From contig JADKFA010000015.1 in NCBI GenBank assembly GCA_016717725.1, positions 1-64,000 of the forward strand: a DNA stretch of 64,000 nt, read 5' to 3'. The notes below the pieces were generated by a model that saw nothing but the letters and a program-made list of their open reading frames with translations, had not been told where the DNA came from and made no database searches. The position numbers were made by a program, and so were the translations under genes. Position 1 is the stretch's first letter, and each line of letters opens with the position of its first letter. Shown here in pieces: positions 10,759-20,360 of the stretch. Source of the DNA: Bacteroidota bacterium. GTDB taxonomy: Bacteria > Bacteroidota > Bacteroidia > AKYH767-A > OLB10.

Positions 10759-11679
10759 CTAGTTCATTTTACCACGCTTCATTAAATAGGGCATCAAGAC
10801 TTGCTTATAGCCCTTGTTTACATCGGCCTCAACGAAATCGATGCGATACTGTGCGCACTTTAACATCAACTCCTTTTTATAGGCGTTCATGTTTTTTAAA
10901 TACGCTTCACGCACTTGGGCGGCATGTACTTTCACTTCTTGTCCGGTTTCAATATCCACAAATTGATAAGGGCGATTCTCAAATGAGAAATCAAGTTCTA
11001 AGCGTTGATCCGTTACATGAAATAAAATCACTTCGTGTTTATTATAACGTAAATGTTGCAAAGCACTAAATAAATCTTTAGGATCACTTGCACTTTCAAA
11101 CATATCACTGAAAATGATAACCAACGAACGTTTATGAATATTTTCTGCAATCTGATGAATAGCCTCTGCTAAAGCCGTTGAAGAACTTCCCTTTGATGCA
11201 ATAGCTTCCTCTAATTTATGCAGTAATAATTTATGATGAACAGAGCTACTTCGAGCAGGTGTATTTAACTCCACTTTATCCGAAAAGATACTTAGTCCAC
11301 TTGCATCACGTTGCATCTTGAGTAATTGCATGATGGATGCAGCACAATGAGCAGAAAAAGTAATTTTATTTAACACATTTGGATTCTTTTTATCGAATTC
11401 AGGGTAATGCATGGAAGCTGAATTATCAACGATGAGTTGACAGCGCAAATTGGTTTCTTCCTCATAACGCTTGGTAAAAAGCTTATCAGTTCTACCAAAA
11501 AGTTTCCAGTCGATATGTCGGGTAGGCTCACCCGTATTGTAGATTCTATGTTCCGCAAACTCCACTGAAAAACCATGAAAAGGACTTTTATGAAGACCGG
11601 TAATAAAGCCTTCAACCACCTGACGAGCGATGAGCTCGAGATGGGTAAACTGGTTGTATTCTTTAGGTGTTAATGCCAT
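10759..11679 (-). CDS. DUF58 domain protein (VWA-like fold)
   Basis: The protein has 306 residues from the start MALTPKEYNQFTH. An in-frame ATG six codons upstream adds only a hydrophobic stub. The conserved DUF58 core is visible: GFSVEFAEHRIYNTGEPTRHIDWKLFGRTD (quoted in parts as EFAEHRIYNTGE and RHIDWKLFGR), then a VWA-like strand with a MIDAS-like DNSASM and a second segment LVIIFSDMFE. In Bacteroidota such proteins usually accompany a MoxR ATPase and Bat/VWA membrane proteins. No moxR lies next to this copy, so its partner is elsewhere. A cytoplasmic role in membrane-complex maturation is the usual guess. Confidence 0.85.
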   Translation of the reverse strand: MALTPKEYNQFTHLELIARQVVEGFITGLHKSPFHGFSVEFAEHRIYNTGEPTRHIDWKLFGRTDKLFTKRYEEETNLRCQLIVDNSASMHYPEFDKKNPNVLNKITFSAHCAASIMQLLKMQRDASGLSIFSDKVELNTPARSSSVHHKLLLHKLEEAIASKGSSSTALAEAIHQIAENIHKRSLVIIFSDMFESASDPKDLFSALQHLRYNKHEVILFHVTDQRLELDFSFENRPYQFVDIETGQEVKVHAAQVREAYLKNMNAYKKELMLKCAQYRIDFVEADVNKGYKQVLMPYLMKRGKMN

Positions 11680-11706
11680 AGTTAAAATGATGATCACTGA
11701 TAATGC

Positions 11707-11754
11707 TTAATCCTGATGAGGAATCGATAGTCTCGATTTCTACATCAGGATTAA
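11707..11754. other. Long perfect hairpin between trxA and the DUF58 gene
   Basis: Outer arms ttaatcctgatg and catcaggattaa (12 perfect pairs) enclose an inner stem aatcga/tcgatt around the loop tagtc. There is no T run on the minus strand, so it is not a classic terminator for trxA. It lies 28 bases upstream of the DUF58 start, where it would form in the mRNA leader. It could be a transcription or mRNA-stability element, or an intergenic palindrome. Confidence 0.6.
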
Positions 11755-11804
11755 ACGAGGTAAACACTATTCTGTTGCATTTACTAATTGCCCAATCAAG
11801 GAAA

Positions 11805-12122
11805 TTACAACTGAGCGTTTAATTTACCAGCTAATACAGACTTAGGTGCGGCACCCACTTGCTTATCCACTACTTGTCCACCTTTGAAAAATAGAAGAGC
11901 AGGAATGTTTCGGATACCAAATTGCATTGAAATATTTGGATTGTTATCTACATTCACTTTCCCAACTATTGCTTTGCCTTCATATTCTTTCGCTAATTCT
12001 TCAACAAATGGTCCAACCATTCTGCATGGTCCACACCATTCTGCCCAAAAATCAACTAATACGGGTTTGTCTGATTTCAAAACTAATTCGTCAAAGTTTT
12101 GATCTGTTAATTCTAATGCCAT
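11805..12122 (-). CDS. trxA: Thioredoxin
   Basis: This gene encodes 105 residues, the standard thioredoxin length. The redox active site is WCGPC (C30 and C33) in DFWAEWCGPCRM. The cis-proline loop is RNIPALLFF, and the conserved GGQVVDKQVGA hairpin precedes the last helix. It reduces disulfides in cytoplasmic proteins at the expense of NADPH through thioredoxin reductase. It lies 66 bases downstream of dnaE on the same strand, a common Bacteroidota arrangement, and may be co-transcribed with it. No anomalies. Confidence 0.96.
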   Translation of the reverse strand: MALELTDQNFDELVLKSDKPVLVDFWAEWCGPCRMVGPFVEELAKEYEGKAIVGKVNVDNNPNISMQFGIRNIPALLFFKGGQVVDKQVGAAPKSVLAGKLNAQL

Positions 12123-12188
12123 AATTTTTTATTTTTTGAATACTTGCTTTATCAATTATTATTCCTTTCGATTTTCACTGCCAATCTG

Positions 12189-15100
12189 TCACCCAATAGT
12201 AACATCACTCTTCGTTAATCGAGTCAATTCTTCTACTAAAGTATTGTTTACTCGCACTTTTAGACCTTTACAAAGGAAGGGAAGATTCCAGTATTTTTCA
12301 TCATCATGAATTTTTACACGAACGGTAGTTCCCCCTTGATGTTGTAATAAGAGCTCACCTATTTTTTGTCCTAGGCTACCATTTAAATCGGATAACTTAA
12401 TAGGTATCACTAACTCTTTTGATAATTTATCGCCAATGTCAGTTAGGTAATTCACAGAATATGGCTTTATCTCAAAATCATCTTCTTTTTTAAATCGATT
12501 TTGCACACGAGCTCGGATATGCAATAGGCTTTCGGGTTCTAGAAACTGCTTGATTTTTCCATAATCTTCGCCAAACAATGCAATTTCCATATTGCCGCTC
12601 AAATCTTCAATCGAAAAAATACAAAAAGGTTTTCCTGTTTTTGTCATGCGGTGATTGACAGAAGTAACAATACCAGCAAAGGTAATATCCTTTCCTCTCA
12701 ACACTTTCAAGCTATCTAATCCAATTAATCGATCGATTTGATGCGAACAAAATTTCTTCATTTCGAATTTATAATCATCCAATGGATGACCAGAAATATA
12801 AAATCCGATCACATCTTTTTCTTTTCCGAGTGCTTCCAACTTATTCCATTCTGGACATTTCGCAAATGTGGGGATGGTCACATCTTCCTCCATCATGTCA
12901 CCAAACAAACTTTGCTGTTGACTATTCACTTGATTAGACATTGAATTTCCAAAGCGAACTGCTTTTTCCATTCCTGTCATGCCATCTTTTGGATCTACAT
13001 GAAAATATTGTGCGCGATGAACTTCTGTAAACGTATCCAATGCGCCTGACATCGCTAAACTTTCGAGACAGTTTTTACTCACATTTTTTCCAGATACTCG
13101 CGAAGTAAGATCGAAGATGGAAGTAAAAAATCCATTGGTACTGCGTTCTTCTACTAAGGCAGCTACCGCGTTCTCCCCTACTCCTTTTACGGCACCTAAT
13201 CCAAAACGAATTTGTCCGGCTTTATTCACACTAAAATTATAAGAAGATTCATTGATATCAGGACCCAAAACAGGAACACCCATTCGGCGACATTCTTCCA
13301 TAAAGAAAGTCACTTTTTCGAGGTTACTTAAGTTATGCGTCAACACCGACGACATGTACTCTGCCGGATAATGTGCTTTTAAGTATCCTGTTTGATAAGC
13401 TACGAAAGCATAGCAAGTACTATGTGATTTATTAAATGCATACGCTGCAAAAGCTTCCCAATCGCTCCAAATTTTTTCGCACTTCTTCACGTCATGGCCA
13501 TTGGATTTACATCCTTCCATGAATTGATCGCGCATTTTATTAAGGACATCCAATTGCTTTTTACCCATTGCTTTTCGCAAAGTGTCGGCTTGTCCTTTCG
13601 TGAAGTTGGCCAACTTTTGCGACAACAGCATCACCTGCTCTTGATACACGGTAATTCCATACGTTTCTTCGAGGAATTCCTGCATTGCATCCAAATCATA
13701 TTCCACAGGACTACGACCATGCTTCCGATTAATAAAATCGGGAATGTATGCCATAGGACCTGGGCGGAACAAGGCATTCATCGCAATCAAATCTTCAAGC
13801 TTGTCGGGTTTAAGATCCTTCAAATGCTTTTGCATTCCAACCGACTCAAACTGGAAAGTTCCGTTCGTTTCACCGCCTTGATAAAGCTCAAAAGTCTTTG
13901 CATCATCCAGCGGAATTTTATCTATATCGATTACGACACCGTGATTCTCTTCAATCAACCGCAAAGCATCACGAATGATCGTCAATGTTTTTAATCCCAG
14001 AAAATCCATCTTGATAACACCTGCGTCTTCAATGACGCGACCATCAAACTGGGTAATTAAAAGTTCAGTTTCCTTTGATGTTGCTACCGGAATAATTTCC
14101 TTCAGGTCCATCGGAGCGATGATAATTCCCGCTGCGTGAATTCCAGTATTACGAACAGATCCTTCGAGGATAAGTGCTTCCTTCAACACTTGAGCGCGAA
14201 GGTCTTTACCTCCCAAAATTGTTCTCAATTGTTTTACTTGATCCAGTTCTTCTGGATTGAGGCCTTCTTTTTCTTTTAAACTTTTTGCACCATCCAATGG
14301 TGCATTCATTACACGTTTCAATTCAATACCTGGGCGTTCAGGAACTAATTTAGCGAGCAAATTTGCATCGGGTAAAGGGAGATCCATGACACGTGCCACG
14401 TCTTTAATACTCATCTTCGCCGCCATCGTACCATAGGTAATAATTTGCGCGACTTGATTTTTTCCGTACTTATCTACCACGTAATCGATCACTTTCTGAC
14501 GACCTTCGTCATCAAAATCTGTATCGATATCGGGCATGCTTTTACGATCGGGATTAAGGAATCGCTCGAACAGTAATTTGTATTTGATGGGATCAATATT
14601 GGTAATGCCGATGCAATACGCCACCGCAGAACCCGCAGCGGATCCACGACCTGGGCCAATAAATACTCCGATGTCTCTTCCAGCTTTGATGAAATCGGCT
14701 ACAATCAAAAAGTAACCTGCAAAACCCATGGTTTTAATCGTAAACAATTCGAAATTCAATCGCTCTTCAATTTCTGCGTCTAATTGTCCGTAACGATTAA
14801 GTGCACCTGTATAAGTTAAATGATGTAGGTATTCATCCTGCGTTTTAAACTCTACAGGCACTTGAAAATTCGGGAGAAGAATATCTTGCTTAAGACGCAA
14901 AACTTCTACTTTATCTACAATCTCGTTTGTATTGTCAATTGCTTCGGGAATATCGCTAAAAAGTTCCTTCATCTCATTTGTCGACTTAAAATAAAACTGG
15001 TCATTATAAAAAGCGAAACGTTTTCCACGCATAGATGATTCATCTTCCGAAAAATCCTTCATGGTGGGTGTACTTTGCTTTTCACCCGTATTGATGCAAA

Positions 15101-15788
15101 GCAAAATATCATGCGCATTAAAATCTTCTTGATTCACATAATGCGAATCGTTAGAAGCAATCATCTTCACATTATACTTTTTTGCGAAACCAATCAACAC
15201 TTCATTCACGATGGCTTGCTCAGGAATATCGTGACGTTGCAATTCGATATAATAATCTTCGCCAAAAAGATCTAACCACCATTTGAATTCTACCTCTGCT
15301 TCTGCTTCTCCTTTTTTAATAATCAATTTAGGAACGATGGCACCTAAACAACATGTGGTAGCAATAAGTCCTTTATGGTATTGCAATAATAATTCCTTGT
15401 CGATGCGTGGATACTTCCCATACAATCCATCCACATATCCAAGAGAACATAGTTTAATTAAGTTACTATATCCTTCTGCATTCTTTGCCAACATCAATTG
15501 ATGAAAGCGCACATCTCTTTCTTCCCGCGTAAACTGACGCTTGTGACGATCTTCCACCATGTAAAACTCACATCCTACAATGGGTTTAATGGTATTTGGA
15601 TTTTCCTTGGTATTATACTTAGAAGCCTCGGCCACAAACTTAAAAGCCCCAAACATATTTCCATGGTCGGTGATGGCCAGTGCGGGCATATTATCACCTA
15701 CTGCCTTTTTATAAAGCGTAGAGATATCGGCTGCTCCGTCGAGCAGTGAGAATTGGGTATGTACGTGCAGGTGGGAAAACTTGGTCAT
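12189..15788 (-). CDS. dnaE: DNA polymerase III subunit alpha
   Basis: This gene encodes 1199 residues, the normal length for the replicative polymerase. The N-terminal PHP domain starts SHLHVHTQFSLLDGA, with its histidine set intact. The palm carries GPGRGSAAGSAVAY and the catalytic aspartates in PDIDTDFDDEGR. Finger and helix-hairpin-helix regions follow (FRPGPMAYIPDF, TYGITVYQEQVM). An OB fold near residues 1010-1090 (ITFAGIVTSVNHRMTKTGKP) is followed by a short C-terminal domain. It synthesises DNA at the replication fork with the beta clamp. A TAATTTTG -7 box lies 10 bases upstream of the ATG, and trxA follows. Confidence 0.98.
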   Translation of the reverse strand: MTKFSHLHVHTQFSLLDGAADISTLYKKAVGDNMPALAITDHGNMFGAFKFVAEASKYNTKENPNTIKPIVGCEFYMVEDRHKRQFTREERDVRFHQLMLAKNAEGYSNLIKLCSLGYVDGLYGKYPRIDKELLLQYHKGLIATTCCLGAIVPKLIIKKGEAEAEVEFKWWLDLFGEDYYIELQRHDIPEQAIVNEVLIGFAKKYNVKMIASNDSHYVNQEDFNAHDILLCINTGEKQSTPTMKDFSEDESSMRGKRFAFYNDQFYFKSTNEMKELFSDIPEAIDNTNEIVDKVEVLRLKQDILLPNFQVPVEFKTQDEYLHHLTYTGALNRYGQLDAEIEERLNFELFTIKTMGFAGYFLIVADFIKAGRDIGVFIGPGRGSAAGSAVAYCIGITNIDPIKYKLLFERFLNPDRKSMPDIDTDFDDEGRQKVIDYVVDKYGKNQVAQIITYGTMAAKMSIKDVARVMDLPLPDANLLAKLVPERPGIELKRVMNAPLDGAKSLKEKEGLNPEELDQVKQLRTILGGKDLRAQVLKEALILEGSVRNTGIHAAGIIIAPMDLKEIIPVATSKETELLITQFDGRVIEDAGVIKMDFLGLKTLTIIRDALRLIEENHGVVIDIDKIPLDDAKTFELYQGGETNGTFQFESVGMQKHLKDLKPDKLEDLIAMNALFRPGPMAYIPDFINRKHGRSPVEYDLDAMQEFLEETYGITVYQEQVMLLSQKLANFTKGQADTLRKAMGKKQLDVLNKMRDQFMEGCKSNGHDVKKCEKIWSDWEAFAAYAFNKSHSTCYAFVAYQTGYLKAHYPAEYMSSVLTHNLSNLEKVTFFMEECRRMGVPVLGPDINESSYNFSVNKAGQIRFGLGAVKGVGENAVAALVEERSTNGFFTSIFDLTSRVSGKNVSKNCLESLAMSGALDTFTEVHRAQYFHVDPKDGMTGMEKAVRFGNSMSNQVNSQQQSLFGDMMEEDVTIPTFAKCPEWNKLEALGKEKDVIGFYISGHPLDDYKFEMKKFCSHQIDRLIGLDSLKVLRGKDITFAGIVTSVNHRMTKTGKPFCIFSIEDLSGNMEIALFGEDYGKIKQFLEPESLLHIRARVQNRFKKEDDFEIKPYSVNYLTDIGDKLSKELVIPIKLSDLNGSLGQKIGELLLQHQGGTTVRVKIHDDEKYWNLPFLCKGLKVRVNNTLVEELTRLTKSDVTIG

Positions 15789-15797
15789 AGCTTGCTA

Positions 15798-15805
15798 CAA
15801 AATTA
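15798..15805 (-). promoter_or_regulatory. Putative -7 box of dnaE
   Basis: Read on the minus strand, TAATTTTG fits the Bacteroidota -7 consensus TAnnTTTG exactly and lies 10 bases before the dnaE ATG. No good -33 TTTG is visible at the usual distance, so the leader would be very short. Confidence 0.45.
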
Positions 15806-15922
15806 AAAAGCTACACGACTTATTCGTCTTCATTTTCGGACTAAATCCTTAAATGATTCTACCTGAGGGCATGTGAATTTACTAACATCTGAAAAACAAT
15901 AAACAGTTTTCCGAATGTCTAA

Positions 15923-16124
15923 CTAGAAAACGATTCTAGTCCCTATAATATTTTTAGCATTCTTCAATTGAAAGTTATTGTCCTCTTTTAAAATTCGACT
16001 GACGGCTTCTCCAATTATTTCAAGATTTCGCTCTACAGCCTTTTTGGTTTTTAAGTCGCAAACAAAAATTTTTCACCAAGAGATCTGTGTAACAGCCAGT
16101 TTTAATTTTAATATCCAAGATTTT
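15923..16124 (-). pseudogene. HepT-like toxin remnant lacking its active site
   Basis: In one minus-strand frame from about 16060 to the stop at 15923 the sequence reads DLKTKKAVERNLEIIGEAV and then SRILKEDNNFQLKNAKNIIG-TRIVF. This is the recognisable middle of HepT/DUF86 (HEPN-fold) toxins. Family members go on with a conserved RNxxxHxY motif (typically GTRNRIVHGYD). Here the frame ends right after GTR, so the catalytic R-x4-H-x-Y is lost. The N-terminal part (KILDIK) is in another frame. It follows the MNT antitoxin gene as expected. It may be a dead toxin, or damage from sequencing indels. The missing motif would need an indel plus divergence to explain. Confidence 0.7.
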
Positions 16125-16387
16125 AATCTTGGTATTCGAGTTGTTGCCAGGTTCCGCTCTCTCTTCCAAAAGATCAACTTGTCGTTTTAATATTTCCAGT
16201 TGATTCAACCAAAATAAAGGTCAGTGTATTTAAATGGGTCTTTCTCTTCAAAGTCCACAATTAAATCAATGTCTGAGTTTTCATTAAAGTCTTCTCTTGT
16301 AACTGAACCAAATGCAAAAAGTGACTTGACCTTGCTTGCTTTACAAAGTTCTTGAATCTGCTTTATTTTAGGTTCGTCAATTTTCAT
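16125..16387 (-). pseudogene. MntA-like nucleotidyltransferase antitoxin (frameshifted)
   Basis: From MKIDEPKIKQIQELCK (start at 16387, with an earlier in-frame ATG at 16420) the protein shows the minimal nucleotidyltransferase signature GSVTREDFNENSDIDLIVDF, that is GSx10DxD. The first frame stops after KYTDLYFG at 16205, and the family continuation LEILKRQVDLLEERA appears immediately in the next frame. MntA antitoxins AMPylate or bind the HepT RNase, whose remnant follows directly. The pair is a type VII-like module, broken in both partners as read. Confidence 0.75.
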
Positions 16388-16695
16388 GCTCAAATATAAC
16401 TTATTTTGCTCAAATGCCAAAATCGGATTGAAGAAAACAAATTTTTGACGATAGACTTAGTAATCACACCAAATTTGAAAATCGATCTACCGTTGCTGAT
16501 AAAATAAAAGTTTATGGTAGTGGAATGAAAATGATGATATTTGAACAGTTTCACCTTATTATCAGATAGTCAAAGAACAGAAGCAAATTATTGTTTTAGC
16601 AATAATACAAGCAAATAAAAACCCTGCAGATTATTAATTTAGGCAAGAATAATTTAAGACGAAATTATATCATTAAGAATATCAAAGAAATTTAT

Positions 16696-17364
16696 TTAAC
16701 TACCTACTTTTCCATCGCACCAAAACCATTTTTTCTTTTTTATCCATCCATTAGAATCTGGCATTGAATCGAGTGGAAAAAACTTGTAAATAAATTGCTC
16801 TTCTTTATCCATTAAAACAAACCTAGTTCTAGCTACTTCTGTAGAATATGGATATTTTCGTAAAGATTTCAATCTAACAATAGTGTTTCGATCAATTATT
16901 TTAAACCAGTATTCATATAAATACCATTTTTCAGTATAATTACCAGGCCTTGCAACCCATTGCACTTTAATAGTGTCATGAACTACTGAATAGTTCCCCC
17001 AATGATTTGCCTTGTAAAACCAATGTACTTTACCATTTAATTTACTCTGATGAATTTCTGTAATATACTCTTACAAACTTAACATTTTCCAATAACCAAT
17101 ATCAACAAACATACCATCAGAAAAACATATCATATTCGAAAACGCAGAATCGGTCTTATAAACTTTTTCATGATTACTATAATTTATATCACTATAGTTA
17201 TATTCGAAACCGCAAACCCAAACACCATATTTATCAAAAATAAAACTTGAATCTTGTGTACTTCCTATATAGCATTGAGTAAATTCACTCTTTAAACTTG
17301 GCGGAGTTATATATAGGCAAGAGTTAAATAAAAACAAAAACAATAAAAATTTAGCTAAATTCAT
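16696..17364 (-). pseudogene. Lipoprotein of unknown function interrupted by an in-frame stop
   Basis: The start at 17364 encodes a lipoprotein signal with lipobox LFNSC (C16). The first 97 residues end at TAA (17071-17073) after YWKMLSL. The same frame reopens directly with EYITEIHQSKLNGKVHWFY, then KANHWGNYSVVHDTIKVQW and runs to 16696 (WFWCDGKVGS), giving 222 codons in all. No frame change is needed, so a single substitution creating TAA (for example from TTA or GAA) explains the break. The family is not recognised. Many aromatic residues and alternating strands suggest a beta-rich, membrane-anchored periplasmic protein. Confidence 0.6.
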
Positions 17365-17756
17365 TACTTAATATTTATGATATTGAAGTTTTAACACAGA
17401 ATTATATATCACACTGGATTTTTAAATAAAAACCTTAGAATACTAAATTAATAATTTCAAAATTAAATACTAGAAAAATAAACTCAAAATAAAGATATAC
17501 ACCTATTTACCGATAAAGAAGCAATCTTTGTTCAATTACGTCAATTTTGATAATTGAATAAATAAGAAAAGGCCCTTCACACAAGAAGAGCCCTTTCTCA
17601 ATTTTACATAAGATACATTCTATTGGACCATAGGCAACATTGTTTGATTATTTGTTATTTTTTAATTTGTTTTCGCTTTGAATACATTACAATGATATGA
17701 CGGGTTGGAGAGCCTGATTTAGCAAAAACGAGATTTTTCTTACATCTTTGTGTCAA
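17365..17756. other. Intergenic stretch upstream of two divergent genes
   Basis: The stretch is very AT-rich. It holds the hairpin at 17567-17597 and, just before the M14 gene, tacatctttg (17741-17750), a -7-like box ending 6 bases before the ATG. No gene is visible. A terminator-like hairpin between genes transcribed away from each other is unexpected and may mark a small transcript or a lost gene. Confidence 0.5.
17567..17597. terminator. Possible bidirectional terminator hairpin
   Basis: The segment aaaaggcccttc-acacaa-gaagagccctttc forms a stem of about 11 pairs with one bulge. Modest T-rich sequence follows on either side. It lies between divergent genes, so its client transcript is unclear. 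Confidence 0.4.
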
Positions 17757-19533
17757 ATGAAAAAAATAGCCTTCCTTCTGAGTTTCATCTTGAGCGCTTA
17801 TTCTCTCTCTGCCCAGCACAAAAACATCAGAGTAAAAACGGACATCCATAGTCCTGTTTCCTATGCAGAAATCATTCATGAATATGATATTTTATCTCAA
17901 AAATATGGTCAGGCCCAGCTCATAGAATATGGAAAGAGCGATGGTGGAAAGCCGATACATTTATTTATTATAAGTCCCGAAAAAATATTCAATCCCGACT
18001 CCTTAAAAAAGTTGGGCTATACTATTTTATTCATCAACAATGGCATTCACCCTGGAGAGCCTGATGGAATTAAAGCCAGTTTACAATTATCGAAAGAGCT
18101 ATTAGATGGTTCTACTTCACTTCCTAAAAAAGTAATCTTTTGCTTGATACCCATCTATAATGTTGATGGAGCCTTAGATACTTCGCATTTCTTTCGTTCG
18201 GGACAAAATGGTCCAGAGGTGGTTGGATTTAGAGGAAATGCGCGTCACCTCGATTTAAATCGCGATTTTATCAAATGCGATTCGGAGAACGCGAAGGCTT
18301 TCACCAAAATATATAGAGCATGGGATCCTGATGTATTTATTGACACCCATGTTAGTGACGGCGCCGATTATCAATATGTGATGACACTCATCGATTCACA
18401 AAAAGATAAATTGCATCCCACGGTGAGTAAAGTGATGCAGGAAAAAGTGCTTCCTTATCTCTATAAAGAAATGGAAAAAAGCGGATTCCCAATGACTCCT
18501 TATGTCAATGTTTGGGGAGAGAGTCCAGACAAGGGAATGACCGGATTTTTAGAATCGCCACGATTTGCATCTGGATACAGTGCACTTTTCAATGCATTTC
18601 CATTCGTAACCGAAACGCATATGTTGAAACCATTTGCTCAACGAACGGAAAGCACTTATCAATTTTTAAAAATTGCTGTTCGACTTTGTGGCGATCACGG
18701 AGTGGAAATGCAAGCCGCACGAAAAAAAGCAAATGCGCTTACTTCGAACGAACAAAAAGAATTTGCATTGCAGTGGAAAATAGATTCCAGTTTTGTAGAT
18801 AGCCTTTACTTTTTAGGATATAAATCCATCGTCAAAAAAAGTGAAGTCACACAACGAGAAATTCTTTCTTTTGATCAACAACAACCTTATGCGAAAAATG
18901 TAGCCTATTATAATACTTTTAAAAGTGTATTGAATGTCCGCAAGCCCACTGCCTATCTAATTCCGCAAGCATGGCATGAAGTGATTGAGCGATTACAACT
19001 CAACCAAATTGAAATGCAACAATTGAAGAGAGATACAACCTTGAAAGTGGCAGTATATTATATCAAGAATTACAACACTAGTAAAACGGCCTACGAAGGT
19101 CATTATTTACACAATCAAGTAAGTTTGAAAAACGATACGCAATTCATTCAATTTTTTAAAGGCGATTATTTAATTTATTGTAATCAGTCGAGTAATCGAT
19201 ACATTATTGAAACATTAGAACCACAAGGTGTGGATGCATTTTTGCTTGGAATTTCTTTGATGGAATTTTGCAACAGAAAGAATGGTTTTCCGATTATTTA
19301 TGGGACGATGCCCTTCAAGATTTTAAAGAGAATCCGCTTTAAAGGCCGAATTTGAAATTAAAAAAGCCAATGATTCTACTTTTTCGTCCAGTTCTTGGGC
19401 CATGTACAGTTGGATTTTTGAGCGCTCTAAATGGTATGAGCCCAGCCATTTGCGCTACCCAGTTTACCGATTAGACCATAAAATTCCTGAAAATATACTA
19501 ATTCCAAACACAATAAAAATCTCAAATCGCTGA
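17757..19533 (+). CDS. M14-family zinc carboxypeptidase, secreted (two frameshifts near 3' end)
   Basis: The ATG at 17757 gives a signal peptide (KKIAFLLSFILSAYSLSAQ). An upstream TTG at 17748 adds nothing. Zinc ligands are visible as HPGE (H98, E101) and DTHVSDG (H198), with the catalytic glutamate in FVTETH (E286). The arginine-rich FRGNARHLDLNRDF is typical of this group. The frame as read stops at 19355, but the next frames continue with DALQDFKENPL and then KAEFEIKKANDSTF, SSSSWAMYSWIFERSKWYEP and HLRYPVYRLD to TGA at 19531-19533. Corrected length is about 590 residues. It removes C-terminal residues from peptides in the periplasm or outside the cell. The substrate is unknown. Confidence 0.82.
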
Positions 19534-19701
19534 AATTCAGTAAAATAGTGATAAATAGGCTTTTGTCTTCCTAAATTAAGCAACAGTAAATTCTATCGCC
19601 AAATTGATATAGAAATCTCAAAAAGCGAATACACATCAGGACTAGTTCAGCCAAAATCTTCATTTTATGTGAATTTACAGGGTAAATTATGCTAAGGATT
19701 A

Positions 19702-19733
19702 TTTGGGCTGAGCTGATTTTTTTCGCATCTTTG
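19702..19733 (+). promoter_or_regulatory. Putative rpsP promoter
   Basis: TTTG (19702-19705) and CATCTTTG (19726-19733) are separated by 20 bases. This is the spacing of the Bacteroidota -33/-7 promoter, although the -7 box deviates from TAnnTTTG at its first base. The rpsP start lies 52 bases downstream. The same CATCTTTG stands in front of the M14 gene. Confidence 0.5.
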
Positions 19734-19785
19734 CGCCCCCTTCACGCGGAGAGTGTTGGGGGATTAAAAAAAACCAAATAATTAT

Positions 19786-20343
19786 ATGCCAACAAAAATT
19801 AGATTACAACGTCATGGAAAGAAGGGCAAACCTTATTTCCATATTGTGGTGGCGGATGGTCGTGCTCCGAGAGATGGACGTTTCATCGAGAGAATTGGAT
19901 CTTACAATCCGATTTCAAATCCTGCAACAATCGAGATTGATTCCGAGCGTGCAACGGATTGGATGATGAAAGGTGCTCAGCCGACTGACACGACCCGCGC
20001 TATCCTAAGTTACAAAGGTGTTTTATACCGTGTACACTTGAACAAAGGAGTTGCGAAAGGCAAGCTTACTCAAGAGCAAGCCGATGCTAAATTTGACCTC
20101 TGGATGCAAGAGAAGTCGAACAAGATTGATGCTAAGAAAGCAAATCTTGCTAGCAACAAAGCAAAAACATTAGGTTCTCGTTTAGAGAATGAAGTTAAAG
20201 TAAATGCAGCACGCATTGAAGCTAAGAAGCAAAAAGAAGCAGAAGCTATGGCAGCAGCCACCGCAGCAGCATCTTCTTCTGTAGCTAGCAATGATGAAGA
20301 AGCAGCTCCAGCAGAAGAGGGAGAAGCTCCAGCAGAAGCATAA
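19786..20343 (+). CDS. rpsP: 30S ribosomal protein bS16 with long C-terminal extension
   Basis: The first 80 or so residues are a standard bS16 (MPTKIRLQRHGKKGKPYFHI, DGRAPRDGRFIERIGSYNP, PTDTTRAILSYKGVLYR). The protein then continues to 185 residues with a Lys/Ala-rich helix and a Glu/Ala/Pro-rich tail ending EEGEAPAEA. The usual bacterial length is 80-90, but Bacteroidota bS16 proteins commonly carry such a tail. It binds 16S rRNA early in 30S assembly. The gene precedes rimM, which encodes its functional partner in 30S maturation. Confidence 0.96.
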   Translation: MPTKIRLQRHGKKGKPYFHIVVADGRAPRDGRFIERIGSYNPISNPATIEIDSERATDWMMKGAQPTDTTRAILSYKGVLYRVHLNKGVAKGKLTQEQADAKFDLWMQEKSNKIDAKKANLASNKAKTLGSRLENEVKVNAARIEAKKQKEAEAMAAATAAASSSVASNDEEAAPAEEGEAPAEA

Positions 20344-20360
20344 ATTTACTTCACATAAAA

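Noticed and set aside
10396..11069. Several overlapping open frames through the 14-bp array on both strands
   Set aside because: The repeat period is not a multiple of three and contains no stop in most frames, which creates open frames by chance.
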